Assembly (NCBI GenBank): GCA_017451645.1
Contig: JAFTNZ010000030.1
Location: 1 to 64,000, forward strand
Length of the DNA: 64,000 nucleotides
Direction of reading: 5' to 3'
DNA from: Bacteroidaceae bacterium
GTDB taxonomy: Bacteria > Bacteroidota > Bacteroidia > Bacteroidales > Bacteroidaceae
The notes under the pieces are model-generated. The model did not search any database. It saw only the letters and a list, made by a program, of their open reading frames with translations, and was not told the origin of the DNA. Position 1 is the stretch's first letter; every line of letters starts with the position of its first letter. The position numbers and the translations under genes are program-made. Below, in pieces: positions 25,846-35,654 of the stretch.

Positions 25846-27831
25846 TCACTTCTCCTCCCAATCCAGTCCTTGTTTCCGGCGTATAGCCTTGTTCTTTATA
25901 ATAAGGTATGCTTGAGCCAACCGTTGTACCTTCATGTCAGGGTTGTTTATATCAGGCAATTGCCCTCCGCTTTCCTTCATGTACTCTTTCAGTGGGCCTT
26001 TGCAAAGGAGTATAGCCTCTTCTATGGGCATGTCATATTTCTGTTCGGCAATGGTGTCCTGAATGATTTTCAATACATTCTTGTCTATCTTCTTCGAAAG
26101 GATTTCGTATGCCCGTTGGAAGGGGTTGATGCTGTCGATGATGTTGATGCTCAGTTTGTCGAGGTTGATGAACCGGTTGGAGAGTTTCAAGAAACGGTCG
26201 CCATCAGGTTTCACCACCACCTCGGCACACGACTTTGTCACCGTGTCGAGCAATACACGCTGGCGAACCTCTTCCACCTCTTCATCCGTGAGCGACGGAT
26301 AGCGTTCGCGGATAACCTTCGGTATCAATACCTGGTTGATGGTTTCGGCATACGAGTCGGTAGCCATTGCGTGTTGAATCAATGTGTTTTGCAGGATGTT
26401 GGCCTTCAGGTCATCCAATTGTTCTGCCACAATCATCCGTGTCTTCGCGCTCGATAGCGGTTTCAGCCCTTCCACTTTCAGCGTGCGCTTGTCCCGCGCC
26501 CCCTCTTCGTCGGCTTCTTTGGCCGTCTTGAAGTTCCATGCCGGAGCCATCACCTGCTCCATCAGGAGCGATGCCGTTATGGCTTTCAGGAAGTCGTTGA
26601 CCGCCACACTCACATGGTCCTGCGAAGCCTCGGGCTGGGCTATCAGGTTGACGAACTCCGCACGCTCCTTGCCCTCGCAATCACGTGTACAACGGCCGAT
26701 GATTTGAACCACCTCGGTCAACGAGCCGCGCACACCGATGGTCAGGCACCGTTCGCACCATCGCCAGTCGAAGCCCTCTTTGGCTGTACCTAAGGCGATG
26801 ATGATGTCCATGTCGTCCCGATGCCTGATGTTGCGCAGGTAAGTCTGTATGGCATTGCGGTCTTCGGGTGTGTCCTCCACCAGGTCGGCTACCTTCAGCA
26901 GACGTCCGTCGGGTGTCTCCACGGTGATGACCGTCGTGTTATAGTCGATGCTTACCACCCGTCCGATGGCACGGATGATGGCATCCACCTCGCCATACTT
27001 TCCCAGGTTCGTAGCCGCGCGGGCATTCACGCTCGGTATGTGGATGATGGTCTTCTTTGTGCAGTCTATCACCTCAGGGAGTACGTCGGTGTAGCGTCCT
27101 TGGTAGAACTTGTAGCCTATTTGCAGGTTCTTCAGATACTTGTATCCGTTCAGTTGCTGGTAGTAGTTGTAGGTCACGGGGTGAAAACGCGCTTCGTCTT
27201 CGGCACGCAGTACCGGTATTCCGTCGCCACGGAAGTAACTGCCCGTCATGGCAAGGATGTGGGCATTGGTGTTTGCCATCAGCCGTCGCACCACATCGCC
27301 CAGCCCGCTATCGGCATCGGCACTGGTGTGGTGGAACTCGTCGATGCCCACCAACGTGTCGTTGAACTCCTCGTCGGGGAGTTCCTTGAAGGCATAGCGC
27401 AGTGTGGCGTGTGTGCATACCAACGTAGTAGCCGGGGTTGAATGCGAAAGAAACTCCTTGAAGCGGGCCACCTTTCTTGATTCACTCACCCCTTCACTCA
27501 CCCCTTCGCCTCCGCAGAGGTTGAAGTAAGGCGCTACCGTCCAGTCGCAGAAGAAACCGAACTTCTTCAACTCGGTATTCTTGAACGAACCGCCAATGCT
27601 CTTTTCGGGCACAGCCACAATGGTCTTGCGGATGCCCTGATGCGCCATCTTGTAGAGAGCCACGAACATCATGGCACGGCTCTTCCCCGAGGCGGGCGGT
27701 GCTTTCACCAGCAGGTATTGCTTCTCCCGTGCCTCATACACTTTGGCTTGCATCTCGCGCATCCCGAGGGGATTCGTCCCCGTTGATAAGCCCGTATGCT
27801 CGTAGTTGATGTTTACGATGGTGTTGTCCAT
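25846..27831 (-). CDS. SF2 (DEAD/DEAH-like) helicase
   Basis: Superfamily 2 ATPase with Walker A KAPPASGKS at 43-51, a DEFH Walker B at 164-167, motif III AMTGSYF near 194-200, motif V (ALGTAKEGFDWRW) and motif VI (QIIGRCTRD). The closing 200 residues are helical. 661 residues. The layout resembles the translocase of HsdR/Res-type enzymes, but no nuclease motif is seen here; the nuclease would come from the GIY-YIG partner. It starts six bases behind the methyltransferase stop. Confidence 0.88.
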   Translation of the reverse strand: MDNTIVNINYEHTGLSTGTNPLGMREMQAKVYEAREKQYLLVKAPPASGKSRAMMFVALYKMAHQGIRKTIVAVPEKSIGGSFKNTELKKFGFFCDWTVAPYFNLCGGEGVSEGVSESRKVARFKEFLSHSTPATTLVCTHATLRYAFKELPDEEFNDTLVGIDEFHHTSADADSGLGDVVRRLMANTNAHILAMTGSYFRGDGIPVLRAEDEARFHPVTYNYYQQLNGYKYLKNLQIGYKFYQGRYTDVLPEVIDCTKKTIIHIPSVNARAATNLGKYGEVDAIIRAIGRVVSIDYNTTVITVETPDGRLLKVADLVEDTPEDRNAIQTYLRNIRHRDDMDIIIALGTAKEGFDWRWCERCLTIGVRGSLTEVVQIIGRCTRDCEGKERAEFVNLIAQPEASQDHVSVAVNDFLKAITASLLMEQVMAPAWNFKTAKEADEEGARDKRTLKVEGLKPLSSAKTRMIVAEQLDDLKANILQNTLIQHAMATDSYAETINQVLIPKVIRERYPSLTDEEVEEVRQRVLLDTVTKSCAEVVVKPDGDRFLKLSNRFINLDKLSINIIDSINPFQRAYEILSKKIDKNVLKIIQDTIAEQKYDMPIEEAILLCKGPLKEYMKESGGQLPDINNPDMKVQRLAQAYLIIKNKAIRRKQGLDWEEK

Positions 27832-27836
27832 GGTGA

Positions 27837-30491
27837 TTATTTTTTAGTCATCTTTTCATATAGTTTGAACAAACATTCCAACCGCTCTTCGTCGTTGGCA
27901 AAGGGGGTGTCCTGATAGCAACTTTCCACAATGAGGTCGAGTTGGTGATGTGCTTCGCGAAGGTCATCGGGCATTTTGTCGGGGTCATATAAGTCTGCCA
28001 ACGTCTTGCCGGGATAGTCTTCGCGCACCAAGAGGACTTCTTCTGCCGCTTCCTCTATCTCTTTCTTTTTGGCTTCGGAGATTTTGGGGAAGGGGAAGGT
28101 GTTGTAGCAGAGTTGGGCGGAATAACGGTAACGTGTTTCTAATCTTCCTCCTACGGTCTTGACCCATGCCATGTGCATAAGGCTGGTGAGGATGCCGAAG
28201 AGCCATTTTTCGTTTGTTCCTACTACCATACAACTATTAGCCGCAATATTGTTTTCATCTAAATATCCCATTGGGATGTAATTCCTATGTTCAGATGAAA
28301 CTGCTGGTATAATAATAAAAGGAATTCCTAATGGTTGTGTTATCTGTGCAAACAAATGAGGTATAGCAGCAAGTTGAGGACGTGAAGACTTCTCGCGAAT
28401 GACTTTCAATTCCTCAATACGTTGTCTAAATTCAGGTATCAACAAATATTTTTGCGGATTCTCACTATATAACCAAATACACCAACGTCTTTTACCATTG
28501 ATGAAATCTTCTGCACCAATCAATGGCTTGATATATTTCTTTGCATCAGGATATTGAGAAATTAGTTCTTCACGTTCTTCTGTACTCATTATCAATTTGC
28601 CGCCATCAGCTGGCATATTTCCAAAATTCATGGTTGGAATACCATCACATAAAGGTGTTGTTTCACTTTTTACAAATATAGTTGGACCATCCATTAATAA
28701 AGGAGATATATTCTTTACTTTACGTGATTGATTCCCATCGTATATAATCTTATTCCGAATGTTGTCATTCATCGCCAAGCCAACAACAATAACCGTTACA
28801 CCTGCATTATATTTAGCATTATTTGACCATTTGAACGATTTATGAGCAAAACTTATGACCAATCCATCATATATAATTCTCTTCCATAATAGGCAGACTT
28901 GTAATCCTTGGCAAATAGAATTTGTAGAAACAAAAGCTGATTTAGAGTTTGTATTTCTGATGTATTGGGCGGCAGAGAGAAACCAACAGGAAATATAATC
29001 AAGTTCGCCGTAATCTTTAACAAACAATCTTCTCATATCTTCCTTCTGTTCATCATCTTGTCTTCTACTTCCTAAATATGGAGGATTTCCCATCACAAAC
29101 ACTTCCTCCTCTTTCGTATGCGGACAAACCTCATTCCAATCCACCCGACACGCATTGCCATGCACGATATTCCCGGATTTGCCTAATGGCAAAGCAGGGA
29201 TGCTGACGTTAGCAAATTCGCGAGTGAACTGGCAATTCATCTGATGTTCGGCCAAGCGGAGGGAGAGCGAAGCCACTTCGGCGGCAAAGTCGTCAATCTC
29301 GATGCCGTAGAACTGGGTAAGCTGGATGTTGACAAAGGGGAGTTCGTAGCTTCCACTCAGTTCGCCAATCTGTTTCCATATCTGTATCTCCAGTTTGCGA
29401 AGCTCCTTATAGGCAATGATGAGGAAGTTTCCGCTACCGCAAGCTGGGTCGAAGAACTTCATCCGCGAGATGCGAATCAACAACTGGCGTAGCTTCTTGA
29501 CGTTCGCCTTGGCATTGGCAAACTCTTCGTAGAGGTCGTCGAGGAAGAGCGGTTGGATCACCTTCATGATGTTGGGCACGGAGGTGTAGTGCATCCCCAA
29601 TGTGCCACGTTGCGAGGGGCTGACCACGGCTTGAATCATCGAACCGAAGATGTCAGGGTTGATGTCCTTCCAGTTCAGCTGGCCACACTCGATGATGAGC
29701 CTTCGCGCCCTACCACCCATTTGCGGGATGCGTATGCGCTTGCTGAAGAGACCACCATTCACGTAGGGGAATTGTGTAAAGATGCCAGGCACACCAATGC
29801 GGAGCGACCGGTCCATCACGTTGAAAGCCTCGTCGAGGTAAGAACTGAGGTCGCTACCATCGTCCTTCGTATAGCGGTCGATGGAGGAGGTGAAGAGGTT
29901 GTCGTCGAAGATGCCCGTATCTTCGGCAAAGTAGCAGAAGAGCAGGCGGGTCATGAAGATGTTGAGGTCATGCAGGTCGTCGTGGCTGGAGAAGTCGTTG
30001 TAGGCACGTATCTCGTCGTGCAACTTGGCCATCTTCTCGGCAGCCTTCACGTCGGCAGGGTTTTCCTCGATGCCCCGGTAGCGCTCCACACCACACAAGG
30101 GGTAGAAGAATTGGAAGTCAATCCACAGTTTGCCGAGCGGATTCTCGTAGGTCTCCTGCCCCTTCGGGTCGTATGCCAAGATGCGCCCCCCATCGCTTAC
30201 GGCCAAGATACGCGGTGCGGCTTTGGCCAGTGCGGCATCGTGCTTCATGGCGTTCAGCGTTTCGTCCATCAGGTGGGTGGGGCAAGCCTTGTAGGCCAAC
30301 AATCCCTTGACAAGTAACCCTTCGAACTTCGCCACCACACCCTTGCCCGCCTTGTAGCGGCGGATGTCGGCTTCGCTCTTGCCAAAACTATATAATAAGG
30401 TATAGCCCACCTCGGAGGCTGGCACACCACCGTCGGCAAACGCACGCAGGCGTTGCTCTATCTCTATATAACTCAGCTGATTCGTTGCCAT
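27837..30491 (-). CDS. MmeI-like class I DNA adenine methyltransferase
   Basis: Large N6-adenine methyltransferase. Motif I FDPACGSGNF at 347-356 and motif IV GNPPY at 468-472 are clear; the N-terminal part (ILAVSDGGRILAYDPKGQE ... LWIDFQFFYPLCGVERYRG) and the helical spacer resemble MmeI-type type IIL enzymes. I do not find the E-x-K nuclease motif of MmeI in the first 120 residues, so the protein may only methylate. DNA for about residues 464-760, where the recognition domain should be, is visibly richer in A+T than both flanks, which points to domain exchange. First gene of the four-gene operon; the ATG is at 30489-30491. Confidence 0.88.
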   Translation of the reverse strand: MATNQLSYIEIEQRLRAFADGGVPASEVGYTLLYSFGKSEADIRRYKAGKGVVAKFEGLLVKGLLAYKACPTHLMDETLNAMKHDAALAKAAPRILAVSDGGRILAYDPKGQETYENPLGKLWIDFQFFYPLCGVERYRGIEENPADVKAAEKMAKLHDEIRAYNDFSSHDDLHDLNIFMTRLLFCYFAEDTGIFDDNLFTSSIDRYTKDDGSDLSSYLDEAFNVMDRSLRIGVPGIFTQFPYVNGGLFSKRIRIPQMGGRARRLIIECGQLNWKDINPDIFGSMIQAVVSPSQRGTLGMHYTSVPNIMKVIQPLFLDDLYEEFANAKANVKKLRQLLIRISRMKFFDPACGSGNFLIIAYKELRKLEIQIWKQIGELSGSYELPFVNIQLTQFYGIEIDDFAAEVASLSLRLAEHQMNCQFTREFANVSIPALPLGKSGNIVHGNACRVDWNEVCPHTKEEEVFVMGNPPYLGSRRQDDEQKEDMRRLFVKDYGELDYISCWFLSAAQYIRNTNSKSAFVSTNSICQGLQVCLLWKRIIYDGLVISFAHKSFKWSNNAKYNAGVTVIVVGLAMNDNIRNKIIYDGNQSRKVKNISPLLMDGPTIFVKSETTPLCDGIPTMNFGNMPADGGKLIMSTEEREELISQYPDAKKYIKPLIGAEDFINGKRRWCIWLYSENPQKYLLIPEFRQRIEELKVIREKSSRPQLAAIPHLFAQITQPLGIPFIIIPAVSSEHRNYIPMGYLDENNIAANSCMVVGTNEKWLFGILTSLMHMAWVKTVGGRLETRYRYSAQLCYNTFPFPKISEAKKKEIEEAAEEVLLVREDYPGKTLADLYDPDKMPDDLREAHHQLDLIVESCYQDTPFANDEERLECLFKLYEKMTKK

Positions 30492-30671
30492 AAGCTTGTC
30501 TCCATAGTTGAATCAGCATTTGCAAGACAAGCATACATACACAGAGGGTGTATGCACGAGAATTTCTTTGTTCCGTCCATCATAAAACAATAAGTCTTCA
30601 TGGTGCGAAACCATCTATCCGTAAAAAAAAGACGTCGGGCCAGGAACCAAGTCACCCTTTTGCGCACGGGC

Positions 30672-30821
30672 AAAAAAAAGAACGTGGACAAGTAACTTAT
30701 CCAACGTTCGGGGTGCTTGGCCTGACCCACACAATAGAGATAAGTTATGCCCACGTATGCACGCAAGCATTCACTTATTTATTCTCTATTGTGTTCATTC
30801 AGCGGCCAAGCTTCGAACGTT
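30672..30821 (-). ncRNA. Rod-like candidate RNA or leader with overlapping terminator
   Basis: On the minus strand, successive arms pair into one long rod: AACGTTCG (30814-30821) with 30703-30710, GCTTGGCC (30804-30811) with 30715-30722, a 12-bp stem ACACAATAGAGA (30783-30794) with 30729-30740, and AAGTG-flanking 5-bp stem 30773-30777 with 30741-30745. Asymmetric internal loops separate the stems. Downstream lies a terminator: GAACGT/ACGTTC hairpin at 30680-30709 followed by U8 (30672-30679). Its left arm reuses the bases of the outermost rod stem, so the two structures exclude each other. From the promoter at 30908 the transcript would be about 230 nt. The rod with a central bubble recalls 6S RNA, but I cannot assign it. 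Confidence 0.6.
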
Positions 30822-30907
30822 TTTTCAGAATAAATAGCAAACGCGCTAATTAATTTTCCACAATGTTAACTCTGAGCCATTTCCACACATGGAGCGGCTT
30901 TCGATGG

Positions 30908-30915
30908 CAAAGATA
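30908..30915 (-). promoter_or_regulatory. Promoter -7 box ahead of structured RNA
   Basis: The minus strand reads TATCTTTG. It would drive the rod-like RNA and, by readthrough, the methyltransferase operon some 410 bases downstream. Confidence 0.55.
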
Positions 30916-31146
30916 CAAAAATGCCCCATCTTATGATGCATAAAATGGGATAAATTAGCAGAAATCAGCAAAAATCGGCATGACAGACAACAGACATCCC
31001 CATCACTTTGCCATAAACGGCAGACAGGTGAGCACCTGAAACTCTCCTCTCCGCGTCTCTGCGTTTGAATCATAAAGTTCTTTCGCTGAATAGTTACATT
31101 TATAGAATCTCCCTCATAGAATCAGGAGCATCATGAAATCTCAGTG

Positions 31147-34100
31147 TCATTGCTTCTTCTTCCGTCTGAAGAAGTCGCGCCAATGGTCGAACTCGCGCTT
31201 GTAGATGAGGCCGATGCCTTGGGTGTTGAACGTGGTCTTGGCAAAGTAACGGTCGTTTGTCTGGTTGTAGGCTTTTAGTCGGATTTCTCCCGAAGGGGTG
31301 AGCAGCCATTGCAAGTTGAAGTCGCCCACAAAGTTGGTGTTCGACAGCTGGTTCTCGCGGTATCCGAAGTTGCCGTTGATGAGCAGGCGGTTGTTAAGCA
31401 GGCGTCCGGAGAGGATGCCCTCCACTTCGAGGTCGCTCCATCCCTCTTGTCCGGTAGAGAAGTTTCCAGAAAAGTTCCAGTTGCTCATGTCAATGGCCTG
31501 CGAGAGCAGGTTGTTGAGCTGTCCCGAAAGGGTGGAGGAGAGGATAGAAGACATGGCATCTGACGACGAGCGTCCCTCGGTGTTGGCATAGTCGTAAGTG
31601 TAGAATTTCCCCACCCCCAGCAGGTAGAGTATCTGCATACGCATCTGTTCGTCGGTGCTGATGGCACTGCGGACGAGCTGGCGTTCCTCGTCGTTGACGG
31701 TGGGCAGTTCGAGATCGAAGGAGAGTACGGGCGACGAGAGTTTTCCTGTGAGGTTTATCAGGCAGTTGACCTTCACGGTGCTCTGGTTGAACGAGGCATC
31801 GGGTACGAGGTCGTTGAGTGAAGCCGAATTGACGGTATACAGGGTCTTCAGGTTGAGGTCGGCATCCGCTCCCTGGCCGGTGAAGGACACTTCACTGCCC
31901 GGCTGTATGAGCAAGTCCTTGCGGATGACCTCCTGCATGCTCATCTTATAGACACCGCTCTCGATGTCGTAGCTCCCCCGCAGGTCGGTGCCCTCGTTGG
32001 TGTAGTTTACGTTGATGGTGCCGTTGCCCTTTACGGCCACATAGTCGCCCGAACGTGTGTCCATGATTACCTTGACATCGGCATCCTGTGTGGCCTCTAT
32101 GGCCGCATCGATGAACACCTGTAGGGGGGTGTCGTCGCCCTCCTTTTCCTCTTCGTCGTGCAGGGTGAAGAGCCGGAGCCGCCTTGTTTCGATGGTGGGG
32201 CGGGGAGTCTTGTCTATAAAGGTGACGAAGCGGTTGTCTGTAATCTCCTCGGGTGCCGACATGTTATAGACAAAGAGAGTGCCCGGAGCAGAGGCTATCT
32301 CGGCATCGAGGTGCAGGGCATTTCCCCCTCCCCAGAGACTGGCTTTCCCTGTGCCGTAGATGGAGCCGTAGAAAGGCATCTCTCCGAAATCGGTGGTGTC
32401 GTAGAAGAGGAGACGGTCGGCATTGATTCTGAAATTATATCCCATGTTGCCCAAGTGGGTGTGCGTCAACCTTCCCGTGATGACTCCCCGGTGTCCTTCG
32501 GGGTCGTAGAATACGGCGTTGGGGAAATGTATGTGGTCTTCCCTCAGATGCACAGAGTCGTTCACCAGTGAATAGGTGGTGTTCAGCACCTTCACTTTGG
32601 CCTTGGCATTGGCCAGCACATCCCCTTCGAGGTTCAGGGCCTTGAAAGGACCGTGCAGGTGAACATCTCCTGACACCCTTCCGCTGACGTTGGCGAAAAT
32701 GCCACCGACAAACGAGTTGAGGAAGGCCAGACTGGTGCGGTCGGCACCGATACGCAGGTCGAGCCCGTTGGCCATGGGGCTGATGTTGCCCTCTACGCTC
32801 GTGTGAGAGTGTGTACCCTCGCGGATGTCGGCATCAAGCACCACACCCAATTCGTTGTCCCATCGCCCCTTCACATGCATGTTTCCCATCAGGCCACCAT
32901 TGAACCGGAAGTCTTCCACGTAGAGCTTCGTGTCAGCTGCCATCTGTTTGCCGAGGGCACCGCTCACGTAAGCTTTTCCTGTGGCTTTTCCTTCAAACCT
33001 TACGGACTTGAAGCGTACGATGTCGAGGATATATTCCACGGATATGCGGTTGAGGTCAACGATGAGCGAATCTCGGGCATCGGTGGTGAGCCATCCATCG
33101 ACGATGAGGTGTTGTCCGTCGTGCTCCACCCTGAGGTTTTCGATGTGTACCTTTCCTGAATCTACCTTTATGTCTGACTGGCGTATGTTCCAAACAGTGT
33201 CGTTGAGGATGATTTCTGAAGGTTTCACCCGGATGCCGGCTTGCAGGTAGGGAGCATTGGCTGTAGCACGGCTGAAGGTGGTCTCAGTCTCCACACTTCC
33301 GCAGTAAGTCACTTCGGTGTCGTTGCCCCAGGTGAGTCGTGTGTTCAGCCGGTCGTCAGCCCCTTTGGCAGCAAGGGTCATGGCAAGGCGTGCATTGCCC
33401 GACATGTGTTTGGCAAACCGGACGTCGGCCTTGATACCCTGTTCGTCGTTCTCGCACAGGAGCATTCCTGATTCGTATTCGCTCTGCCCGTATCGCACGC
33501 TGGGCACATGTCCTTCGATACGTATTTTCCCAGAGGCATCATCCACATATCCGTGCAGGGAGGCCATCGGACGCACCCTCAAGGGTATGCCGAACACATA
33601 AGGGTAGATGTTGCTGTTGTAGAACTTCAGGTCGAACTTGAAGTTGTTCGCCTCTCTCTGTCGTCGGCTCTCCGTTGTCTGTGTGTGTGCGTGGGGGAGG
33701 AGTGAGGGGAAATACTGCCGGATGATCTGCATGAAGCTGGCCGGCAGGGTGCGATAGGCGTAGCGACCTTCGACAATGGCCTGCATGAAGTCGGCTTTTA
33801 CGGTCATCCGTTTGTTTCCATCTTTGCCGAGTGATTCTGCCTTTGCATGGAGGTTCTCCATGTAATAGAAGTCATCGGGCACGATGGCCGTAAGGCTGTC
33901 TATATCGATTTCTCCGTCGAGGTTGTCCGGATTGTTTCCACTGAATCTTGCCCTCAGCTTCAGGCTGTATTCACACCCTTCGCGGTCGGTGGTGAGATGC
34001 AAGTCGTTCGGCCGGAAGTGTCCCAATGCCGCCGTCAGGTTGAAGGTAGGTACGGGTTGTGCCACGTTAGCCTGTCCGTCAATCCGCAAGGAGATGTTGG

Positions 34101-35601
34101 GGTCGTCAAGTTCGATGAGGCCGTTGAAACCACGCTTGTCGAAGGTGCCGTCCATGTGAATGTTCTGATAATCGTATCCGCTATATTGCAGTGTAGGCAA
34201 TGCCCCTTGCAGATAGATGGAAGGAGTGTCGCCTGCTTGGCTTTGCCCATTGAAGTCGAGTGCAAAGGCGACATTTCCCAGTTTCATTTCTGCTCCCAGG
34301 AGTGTCTTCAAATCGAGACATTCGGATATAACTCGTCCGCTGAAGTTCATGCTTCTGTCGGGCAGCAACTGCATGGTAGCATCGGTCTGTACTTGCCCGA
34401 TGCCTGTCTCAAGAAGACCGCGTGCTTCTATGTGGTTGAAGTTTCCATCCAGTTCACCTACGAAGCTGACTTCCTGCAGGTTGGTGATTTCTGCAGGTAC
34501 TTCTTTTTGACCGGTGAGGTTGCGGTAGAGTTTTTCCAAACCTGTGCGGGTGGCCTTGAATTGTTTGAGATGGCTGTGCAGATAGGGAATCTCCGTCCGG
34601 CTGATGGTAGTGTATGCATCGGTCAGATAGAGCGCGACATCCCGTTGCCGGGTGTATATGTGCAGATTGGAAAGTTCTAATTTCCGTGGAGTGACCATGA
34701 ACGCGGCTCCCACGTTCAGCCGTTCGCGGAAATGGGCCATGGCCGGTGCAAGGGGGGCAAAGTCGGCAAGTGTGATGTATGAGTTTTTGCCCAATTCACC
34801 TCTCAGACGTAAGGGCAGGGTAGTGGTGGAGTCGTCAGTTGGCAGAAATTCCACTACGAGTGAATCCATCGCCAAGCGTGTGGTTGGCATCTTGAGCATA
34901 AAGTCGGAGAGAACAGCACGTTCTCTTCCTGCCAATAAGCGGAATTGCATACCCTTGAGTACCAGTCCGCTATGCTCTTCCATCTCGAATCGTTTCACGG
35001 TGGCATTGACGGAATCTGCCTTCAACGACTTGAGGGATATGTCTGCATTGATACCGCTCACAGCCAGGTGGTTGGCATTGAAAATGCCCGGTGACCGCTT
35101 GGCTGAGAGTACATCGTAGCAGACTCTTCCCCGGCGGACAAGGATGCTGTTGATGCGCAGGTCAATGTCTGTTTTGTGGTTGGTAGAATCTGTAGAGGCA
35201 AAAGCATCAAGAAAAAACTGACAGTTGGCTTCGGCTCCCTCTTCGGGACGGTATATATGGGCATGGCATCCGAACACTTGGGCTGTATGGATAGAAATAC
35301 GCCCTTCGCGAAAGAGAGGTATCCACTCGAACTTGGCCGAGAGGCGTGCTACTTCGAGCATGGGATTTCCTTCCCGGTCTCTGATGTCCACATTCTCGAG
35401 TATCAGTCTATTGGGATAGCCGAATGTGATGTGGCCGATGTCCACCTGGGTGTCGAGCAACTGTTCCAATTGTTGCCTGGCACACCCCGTCAGCCATCTC
35501 TGTATCACAGGGATGCCCGTCAGCAGGACGATGGTGCCATAGAGGATGGCCAAAGCCACCACCACACTGCGGAGAATCTTCAGTATGCGCTTTGCTATCA
35601 C
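31147..35601 (-). CDS. tamB: TamB-like translocation/assembly module protein
   Basis: AsmA/TamB-type bridge protein (1484 residues) expected to span the periplasm from the inner membrane to the outer membrane. An N-terminal signal-anchor helix (SVVVALAILYGTIVLLTGIPV) is followed by a very long beta-rich region and a C-terminal DUF490/TamB domain (residues about 1130-1470; DLRGSYDIESGVYKMSMQEVI ... NLLSQAIDMSNWNFSGNFSTG). The protein ends in a basic RRKKKQ. No BamA/TamA-type gene is adjacent. It may take part in lipid transport or outer-membrane protein assembly; the family's role is still debated. Confidence 0.9.
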   Translation of the reverse strand: MIAKRILKILRSVVVALAILYGTIVLLTGIPVIQRWLTGCARQQLEQLLDTQVDIGHITFGYPNRLILENVDIRDREGNPMLEVARLSAKFEWIPLFREGRISIHTAQVFGCHAHIYRPEEGAEANCQFFLDAFASTDSTNHKTDIDLRINSILVRRGRVCYDVLSAKRSPGIFNANHLAVSGINADISLKSLKADSVNATVKRFEMEEHSGLVLKGMQFRLLAGRERAVLSDFMLKMPTTRLAMDSLVVEFLPTDDSTTTLPLRLRGELGKNSYITLADFAPLAPAMAHFRERLNVGAAFMVTPRKLELSNLHIYTRQRDVALYLTDAYTTISRTEIPYLHSHLKQFKATRTGLEKLYRNLTGQKEVPAEITNLQEVSFVGELDGNFNHIEARGLLETGIGQVQTDATMQLLPDRSMNFSGRVISECLDLKTLLGAEMKLGNVAFALDFNGQSQAGDTPSIYLQGALPTLQYSGYDYQNIHMDGTFDKRGFNGLIELDDPNISLRIDGQANVAQPVPTFNLTAALGHFRPNDLHLTTDREGCEYSLKLRARFSGNNPDNLDGEIDIDSLTAIVPDDFYYMENLHAKAESLGKDGNKRMTVKADFMQAIVEGRYAYRTLPASFMQIIRQYFPSLLPHAHTQTTESRRQREANNFKFDLKFYNSNIYPYVFGIPLRVRPMASLHGYVDDASGKIRIEGHVPSVRYGQSEYESGMLLCENDEQGIKADVRFAKHMSGNARLAMTLAAKGADDRLNTRLTWGNDTEVTYCGSVETETTFSRATANAPYLQAGIRVKPSEIILNDTVWNIRQSDIKVDSGKVHIENLRVEHDGQHLIVDGWLTTDARDSLIVDLNRISVEYILDIVRFKSVRFEGKATGKAYVSGALGKQMAADTKLYVEDFRFNGGLMGNMHVKGRWDNELGVVLDADIREGTHSHTSVEGNISPMANGLDLRIGADRTSLAFLNSFVGGIFANVSGRVSGDVHLHGPFKALNLEGDVLANAKAKVKVLNTTYSLVNDSVHLREDHIHFPNAVFYDPEGHRGVITGRLTHTHLGNMGYNFRINADRLLFYDTTDFGEMPFYGSIYGTGKASLWGGGNALHLDAEIASAPGTLFVYNMSAPEEITDNRFVTFIDKTPRPTIETRRLRLFTLHDEEEKEGDDTPLQVFIDAAIEATQDADVKVIMDTRSGDYVAVKGNGTINVNYTNEGTDLRGSYDIESGVYKMSMQEVIRKDLLIQPGSEVSFTGQGADADLNLKTLYTVNSASLNDLVPDASFNQSTVKVNCLINLTGKLSSPVLSFDLELPTVNDEERQLVRSAISTDEQMRMQILYLLGVGKFYTYDYANTEGRSSSDAMSSILSSTLSGQLNNLLSQAIDMSNWNFSGNFSTGQEGWSDLEVEGILSGRLLNNRLLINGNFGYRENQLSNTNFVGDFNLQWLLTPSGEIRLKAYNQTNDRYFAKTTFNTQGIGLIYKREFDHWRDFFRRKKKQ

Positions 35602-35654
35602 GTTTTTCTTTTCCTATGTCTCTCTGTTTCAAAAGTTTCTGCAGGCAGTGGCTT

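Larger units (their letters stand above)
30492..31146. other. 655-base intergenic region with structured RNA candidates
   Basis: No protein gene is supported here. It holds a minus-strand promoter, a long rod-like structure with terminator, a second T-tract (U8 on the minus strand, 30623-30630) behind a weak hairpin, and a further hairpin GCATACAC/GTGTATG... around 30531-30556. The stretch 30916-31146 shows nothing I can name. Confidence 0.5.

Noticed and set aside
25396-26457. 353-codon plus-strand frame inside the nuclease-helicase operon
   Set aside because: It runs antisense across three overlapping genes with solid motifs and has no family resemblance or promoter.
24685-30491. Calling the operon BREX, DISARM or type I R-M
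   Set aside because: The marker genes (pglZ, brxC, drmA/B, hsdS) are absent; the gene set differs.
30672-30821. Naming the rod-like RNA as 6S RNA (ssrS)
   Set aside because: Shape is suggestive but the paired core is short and I recall no Bacteroides 6S sequence to compare with.
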